A stretch of 45,732 nt of DNA from an uncultured Rhodospirillaceae bacterium. Its GTDB lineage: Bacteria; Pseudomonadota; Alphaproteobacteria; CAAGCB01; CAG-977. A program made the position numbers and the translations under genes. The notes beneath the pieces are model-generated. The model saw nothing but the letters and a program-made list of their open reading frames with translations, was not told where the DNA came from and ran no database searches. Location of the stretch: the NCBI GenBank assembly GCA_900550445.1, contig URSF01000017.1:1-45732 (forward strand), in the 5' to 3' direction. Shown one piece after another: positions 42,457-45,732 of this stretch (position 1 is its first letter; each line of letters opens with the position of its first letter).

Positions 42457-42917
42457 AAAAACAGCTGCATTTTCTGTTCCCGGACAGTAAAGCCCAAAGA
42501 TTGATAAAAAGCAAGGCCGGCAGTATTGGCCGTAAAAACGCCCAGCCTGATTTCATGAACGCCGTTTTGATCACAGCGCCGACGCAGATCCGTCATCAAA
42601 GCTTTTCCGATTCCTTTCCGCCGGCAGGCCTGATCCACACAGACCGTTTCAACCAGACAAACGGACGAACGGCGCAAATAAGGCAAACGTTTTAAAGACG
42701 CCTGCAGGAAACCGGCAATCCGGCCGTTTTTTTCCGCCGCCAGAATAATTTTGTCTTCTGCCGCGACAGCTTGCTTAAAAAATAATTCTTCCGCCTGCGG
42801 ATCGGGATCGGCGAAATAATCGCCGGACAAACCGTTATGAAAAACTCTGGCCTGAACCGACAGCTCCGCAAGAACGGACGTATCGTGAAGAACGGCTTTT
42901 CGTATAATGACAGACAT
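42453..42917 (-). CDS. GNAT family N-acetyltransferase
   Basis: The 154-residue protein carries the GNAT acetyl-CoA motif VETVCVDQACRRKGIGKALM (R-x-x-G-x-G) and the C-terminal NTAGLAFYQSLGFTVREQ. The substrate is unknown. The ATG at 42917 is chosen because AAGGAAG lies just upstream; the longer reading frame would run into tRNA-Val. It is translationally coupled to the flavoprotein gene. Confidence 0.9.
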   Translation of the reverse strand: MSVIIRKAVLHDTSVLAELSVQARVFHNGLSGDYFADPDPQAEELFFKQAVAAEDKIILAAEKNGRIAGFLQASLKRLPYLRRSSVCLVETVCVDQACRRKGIGKALMTDLRRRCDQNGVHEIRLGVFTANTAGLAFYQSLGFTVREQKMQLFL

Positions 42918-43013
42918 TATTCTTCCTTTTTTTTCAAAGCAAAGTCGTATTAAAAATAAACAGCGCTTGACGTAAAAGCAACAAAAGCTTATAAAAGCAA
43001 CGATCCTTTTATC

Positions 43014-43088
43014 GGGCACTTAGCTCAGCGGTAGAGCATTACCTTCACACGGTAGGGGTCACAGGTTCGAACCCTGTAGTGCCCACCA
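43014..43088 (+). tRNA. tRNA-Val (CAC)
   Basis: A 75-nt cloverleaf: acceptor GGGCACT/AGTGCCC, D arm GCTC/GAGC, anticodon loop TTCACAC (anticodon CAC), T arm with GGTTCGAACCC, encoded CCA. It stands alone, divergent from the GNAT gene. Confidence 0.97.
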
Positions 43089-43094
43089 ATTCAC

Positions 43095-43128
43095 AAAGCC
43101 TTGTTTCCTGTCGGTTACAAGGCTTTTT
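43095..43128 (+). terminator. Intrinsic terminator of tRNA-Val
   Basis: Stem AAAGCCTTGT/ACAAGGCTTT with a 12-base loop and five T. Confidence 0.88.
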
Positions 43129-43411
43129 CATTTCAGAAAAGCATACCCGTTCGGAATATTCGCTTTTCTTGCCGATGTTAAATTCTGAGACGGGGCGAAA
43201 ATATCCCATGACGCGCGTCCAAATTTCGCATTGCTACCGTTCGGCATCGTTCAGTCTGATTTCAGATTCGTTTCCCAGTGTATAATCAGTTATTTTTTTA
43301 GCCTTTCATTATGCAGCGCGGCCACGCTTTAATCCCGCCGGGAAGGCGTTATGCATTCCTCGCTGACCGTGCGGTTACATTTCACTTTGCGCGAATAACG
43401 AATCAGGCTAT
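43129..43411. other. Intergenic stretch with no recognised gene
   Basis: Nearly 280 bases follow the tRNA-Val terminator. Short reading frames here are not supported by ribosome sites or typical codon use. I see no known RNA family. Confidence 0.4.
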
Positions 43412-43490
43412 AAAAGAAAAGACGGTTGCTCGAACAACCGTCTTTATCCGAAAAACTCGGAAGGAGCTAATGTATCTAACTCCAACCCAT
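43412..43490 (-). ncRNA. Candidate minus-strand small RNA
   Basis: On the minus strand TTGACA (43525-43520) and TATCCT (43502-43497) are spaced by exactly 17 bases, and about 79 bases after the predicted start an 11-bp stem AAAGACGGTTG/CAACCGTCTTT (43418-43445) is followed by a T-rich tail. The RNA would also fold a small CCGA/TCGG hairpin. The promoter overlaps the structured element at 43459-43547, so one reading may be coincidental. Confidence 0.45.
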
Positions 43491-43547
43491 GGTTTTAGGA
43501 TACGAAAACCGACTGATTTTGTCAACGGTTTTCGGTTAGCTCCTTCC
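43459..43547. other. Structured element with a three-way-junction fold
   Basis: A perfect 12-bp outer helix GGAAGGAGCTAA (43459-43470)/TTAGCTCCTTCC (43536-43547) encloses two hairpins: GTATCTAA/TTAGGATAC with one bulged base, and CGAAAACCG/CGGTTTTCG. Either strand can fold it. It could be a structured RNA, a regulatory leader or a palindromic DNA repeat; only one copy is in the window. Confidence 0.55.
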
Positions 43548-43647
43548 CAACGCGGTAATGTTTCCGCAAAGGAGAGAGCAAAAAATGATTAAGCTTTAAA
43601 TTATATTAAAACTAATCATTGAAGCCCTTATCGTTTTATTGCGCTAA

Positions 43648-43739
43648 GGCAGGAACGGCAGTCTACTGGTCGTAGGGACCTCATGCCCTTCTGGCGGGGG
43701 GAAAGATTCCCAACGGCAAAGTGACTGCCGTTTTCTGCC
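43648..43739 (+). ncRNA. Candidate structured RNA or attenuator upstream of fucO
   Basis: A 16-bp helix GGCAGGAACGGCAGTC (43648-43663)/GACTGCCGTTTTCTGCC (43723-43739) encloses short hairpins. The 3' strand can instead pair with a second AACGGCA at 43712-43718 (stem with TGCCGTT, 43726-43732, then TTCT), a terminator-like form. Two competing partners for one segment is an attenuator-type layout. A 6S-like RNA is another possibility; no known consensus was recognised. Confidence 0.45.
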
Positions 43740-43810
43740 ATTTATCTTTATCCGGAATTTCAAATTGCAGATAAACGTCAAGGAAAAAAACGTTTTGTTT
43801 CCGTATCTTG

Positions 43811-43844
43811 ATATTCCGCCTTACAGACGGATATTTTATTTTTT
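43811..43844 (+). terminator. Terminator-like hairpin in the fucO leader region
   Basis: ATATTCCG/CGGATAT pairs with one bulged T and is followed by TTTATTTTTT, about 84 bases before the fucO ATG. It could end the upstream structured RNA. Confidence 0.45.
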
Positions 43845-43882
43845 CATGTCGAATCCGACTGCCTTTTTCCGGAGCAAAGTGA

Positions 43883-43888
43883 TATACT
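43883..43888 (+). promoter_or_regulatory. Putative -10 box of fucO
   Basis: TATACT lies 39 bases before the ATG; a matching -35 box is weak (TGCCTT, 17 bases upstream). A ribosome site AAGGA is at 43916-43920. Confidence 0.35.
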
Positions 43889-43927
43889 GCAGGTGTTATC
43901 AGTTCATATCAATGAAAGGATCGGATT

Positions 43928-45085
43928 ATGTCTAACCGTTTTATTTTAAATGAAACCAGTTATCACGGACATGGCGCCGTCAATGAAATCGTCGCGGAAA
44001 TCAAATCGCGCGGATTTAAAAAAGCGCTGATTGTTACGGACGCAGATCTGGTTAAATTTAACGTTGTAAAAAAGGTAACGGATATTCTTGAAGCGAATCA
44101 TTTTCCTTACACCGTTTTTGATCGCGTGAAAGCCAATCCCAGCGTTGAAGTCGTTCAGGCCGGGGTAGAAGCCTTTAAAAAAGCCGGCGCAGATTATATG
44201 ATCGCTATCGGCGGCGGGTCTCCGCAAGATACGGCGAAAGGAATCGGCATTATCGTCAACAATCCGGAATTTGCCGACGTTGTTTCGTTGGAAGGGGTTG
44301 CCCCGACCAAAAACAAAAGCGTCCCCGTCATTGCCGTTGCTACGACCGCCGGAACGGCAGCTGAAACAACAATCAACTATGTTATTACCGACGAAGCAAA
44401 ACGCCGTAAATTTGTCTGCGTTGATCCGCATGATATCCCCGTCGTCGCCATTGTCGATCCCGATATGATGTCTTCAATGCCCAAAGGCCTGACCGCCGCG
44501 ACAGGTATGGACGCTTTAACCCACGCGATTGAAGGGTATACGACTTTGGGCGCTTGGGAATTGGCGGATACGTTAAATTTAAAAGCGATTGAACTGATTT
44601 CCAAATCTTTGCGCAAAGCGGTTGAAAACGATCCGGACGGACGCGAAGGCATGGCTTTGGGACAATACGTCACCGGCATGGCGTTTTCAAACGTCGGATT
44701 GGGGGTTGTGCATGGCATGGCACACCCGCTCAGTGCTTTTTACGATACGCCGCACGGCGTTGCCAACGCGGTCCTGCTGCCTTATGTTATGGCTTTTAAC
44801 GCAGAATACACAGGCGAAAAATTTCGGGAAATAGCCCGCATGATGGGGGTTAAAAACGTCGATAGTATGACGCAGGACGAATACCGCAAAGCCGCCGTTG
44901 ACGCGGTTCGCCAATTATCCAAAGATGTCGGTATTCCTCAGACTTTAAAAGAAATCGGCGTTAAAGAAGAAGATCTGCCTGCATTAGCGGACGCGGCCAT
45001 GGCAGACGTCTGCACAGGCGGCAATCCGCGTCCGTGTACCAAAGAACTGGTGTTGGAAGTATATAAAACGGCTTTTAACGGTTAA
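43928..45085 (+). CDS. fucO: Lactaldehyde reductase / 1,2-propanediol oxidoreductase, iron-containing alcohol dehydrogenase
   Basis: The 385-residue protein follows Escherichia coli FucO almost throughout, for example FILNETSYHGHGAV, YMIAIGGGSPQDTAKGIGII, NNPEFADVVSLEGVAPT, TTAGTAAETTINYVITDEAK and RRKFVCVDPHDIPVVAIVDP. The iron ligands are in GMDALTHAIEG (Asp, His) and GVVHGMAHPLSAFYDTPHG (two His), and GGGSPQD binds NAD. FucO reduces L-lactaldehyde from fucose or rhamnose to 1,2-propanediol under anaerobic conditions. No fucose pathway gene is adjacent, so it may serve general aldehyde reduction. It is followed by a strong terminator. Confidence 0.95.
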   Translation: MSNRFILNETSYHGHGAVNEIVAEIKSRGFKKALIVTDADLVKFNVVKKVTDILEANHFPYTVFDRVKANPSVEVVQAGVEAFKKAGADYMIAIGGGSPQDTAKGIGIIVNNPEFADVVSLEGVAPTKNKSVPVIAVATTAGTAAETTINYVITDEAKRRKFVCVDPHDIPVVAIVDPDMMSSMPKGLTAATGMDALTHAIEGYTTLGAWELADTLNLKAIELISKSLRKAVENDPDGREGMALGQYVTGMAFSNVGLGVVHGMAHPLSAFYDTPHGVANAVLLPYVMAFNAEYTGEKFREIARMMGVKNVDSMTQDEYRKAAVDAVRQLSKDVGIPQTLKEIGVKEEDLPALADAAMADVCTGGNPRPCTKELVLEVYKTAFNG

Positions 45086-45100
45086 CGCCGCCGTCAACGA

Positions 45101-45130
45101 AAAAGCTCCTGCCTGTCAGGAGCTTTTTTT
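45101..45130 (+). terminator. Intrinsic terminator of fucO
   Basis: Stem AAAAGCTCCTG/CAGGAGCTTTT with a 5-base loop and seven T. Confidence 0.93.
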
Positions 45131-45295
45131 ATGTGCCGACTCTAACCGTTTCCGCTGCCGAAAAAAGTGAAGAAACTTGATTTTTCAAGTTTTTTCAGTT
45201 GTAATAGTAAAGAGTCTTTAATTTTTAACAGCTGTTTTTATACAGCCGCTTGTTTTTATATATCCCCGCCCCGCCGTCTGAATTGGAGAAAAACT

Positions 45296-45607
45296 ATGGG
45301 AAAGAAAAAAGAAGAGAAAAAAAGAAACAACATTGAAAAAGAACAGGCACTTTTTCTTGCCGGAGAAAAAATAGACAGCAAAGAGTTGCTTTTAAATGTC
45401 ATTACAACGCTGCAAAAATTCTGCGACGATAATATTTTGGCATTAAAGCCCTTGCTGGACGAAGTCGAAGAAAACGAAGCAATCAAAGAGCGCATTATTC
45501 ACTTCGTGACGATTTCCGATCTTTTAGACAGCATTGAACAATTAACATCTGTTGATTTGTCGAAAATCCTTGAGGAAAAAAAGAAAACAGTTAAAAAGAA
45601 AAAATAA
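45296..45607 (+). CDS. Small lysine-rich protein of unknown function
   Basis: The 103-residue soluble protein has Lys-rich ends (GKKKEEKKR at the start, EEKKKTVKKKK at the end) around a helical centre LLLNVITTLQKFCDDNILAL and HFVTISDLLDSIEQLTSVDL. GGAG lies seven bases before the ATG, which is preferred to a frame open from 45167. I recognise no family; a nucleic-acid or membrane-surface role is only suggested by charge. Confidence 0.6.
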   Translation: MGKKKEEKKRNNIEKEQALFLAGEKIDSKELLLNVITTLQKFCDDNILALKPLLDEVEENEAIKERIIHFVTISDLLDSIEQLTSVDLSKILEEKKKTVKKKK

Positions 45608-45714
45608 TGCGACGTTGATCGGCTAAAGACTATGCCGTAAAGAATACGTTATTTTTTCCGACAAAACCTTTTTGGGATCTGTTTTCTGCCAATCGTATAA
45701 CTTTTAAATATACG

Positions 45715-45732
45715 CCCGCCTTTATCGGCGGG
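45715..45732. terminator. Hairpin at the window end
   Basis: CCCGCC/GGCGGG with a 6-base loop ends exactly at the window edge. It is probably one half of a terminator whose T run would lie beyond the window. Confidence 0.4.

Noticed and set aside
42918..43019. N-terminal extension of the GNAT protein
   Set aside because: It would overlap tRNA-Val and gives a Cys/Phe-rich leader unlike the family; the ATG at 42917 has a good ribosome site.
43311..43592. 93-residue open frame in the region before fucO
   Set aside because: No ribosome site, atypical codons, and it crosses a terminator hairpin and the three-way-junction element.
43412..43739. Possible RNase P RNA, tmRNA or SRP RNA
   Set aside because: None of the conserved core sequences of these RNAs could be found on either strand.
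43014..43927. tRNA-Val followed by a gene-poor region as a possible integrated element site
   Set aside because: No integrase, no repeat of the tRNA 3' end was seen downstream, and fucO composition matches the rest.

Overview
The window looks like chromosomal DNA of an alphaproteobacterium with a fermentative, probably host-associated lifestyle. Lineage markers are the adjacent genes for a DUF1013 protein (TrcR type) and a DUF2312 protein (GapR type), the tpiA-secG / kdsA-eno / ftsB neighbourhood, the aroQ-accB-accC-aat cluster and the sfsA-map-radC run. Anaerobic metabolism is indicated by a class III ribonucleotide reductase with its activase, a FucO-type lactaldehyde reductase, carbamate kinase and pyruvate kinase. 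Gene density is high, most units end in clear intrinsic terminators, and no insertion sequence, prophage or CRISPR array was seen.

Layout. 1-3.1 kb: tRNA-Tyr and tRNA-Gly (minus) divergent from rlmB, then an M23 peptidase. 3.3-6.4 kb (minus): M23 peptidase, bactofilin, an unknown gene, trcR and gapR. 6.5-7.5 kb: pgpA convergent with ftsB. 7.6-9.2 kb: an accessory islet holding a small secreted Cys-containing protein behind a poly-C promoter and a papain-like protein, placed between ftsB and eno. 9.3-12.6 kb (minus): tpiA-secG and kdsA-eno. 12.8-14.7 kb: ppiD. 14.8-17.6 kb: a GalT-like protein divergent from a GlgA/GlgM-type glycosyltransferase. 17.7-19.4 kb: exported CMD-cupin protein and Tat-exported flavoprotein. 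19.5-22.8 kb: class III ribonucleotide reductase. 22.8-30.8 kb (minus): small membrane protein, gltB, ferritin, aat, accC, accB; then aroQ. 31.3-33.2 kb: a flagellar hook-type gene with a sigma-54 promoter, then two tandem near-identical small RNA genes. 33.3-37.5 kb (minus): arcC, pyk, aldose 1-epimerase, an exported unknown. 37.6-39.9 kb: sfsA-like, map, radC. 39.9-43.1 kb: membrane protein, VirB8-like protein, HI0933-family flavoprotein, GNAT acetyltransferase, tRNA-Val. 43.1-43.9 kb: 840 bases without a protein gene but with several strong RNA-like folds. 43.9-45.7 kb: fucO and a small lysine-rich protein.

The most notable signals are: (1) a class III ribonucleotide reductase whose glycyl-radical domain is a separate 62-residue ORF, with a 10-bp hairpin around the stop codon of the large ORF, under two candidate NrdR boxes; (2) a run of 12 C filling the -35/-10 spacer of the small secreted protein gene, the architecture of a phase-variable promoter; (3) two tandem ~124-nt small RNA genes, only the first preceded by a perfect CRP-like palindrome; (4) the structured non-coding region between tRNA-Val and fucO.
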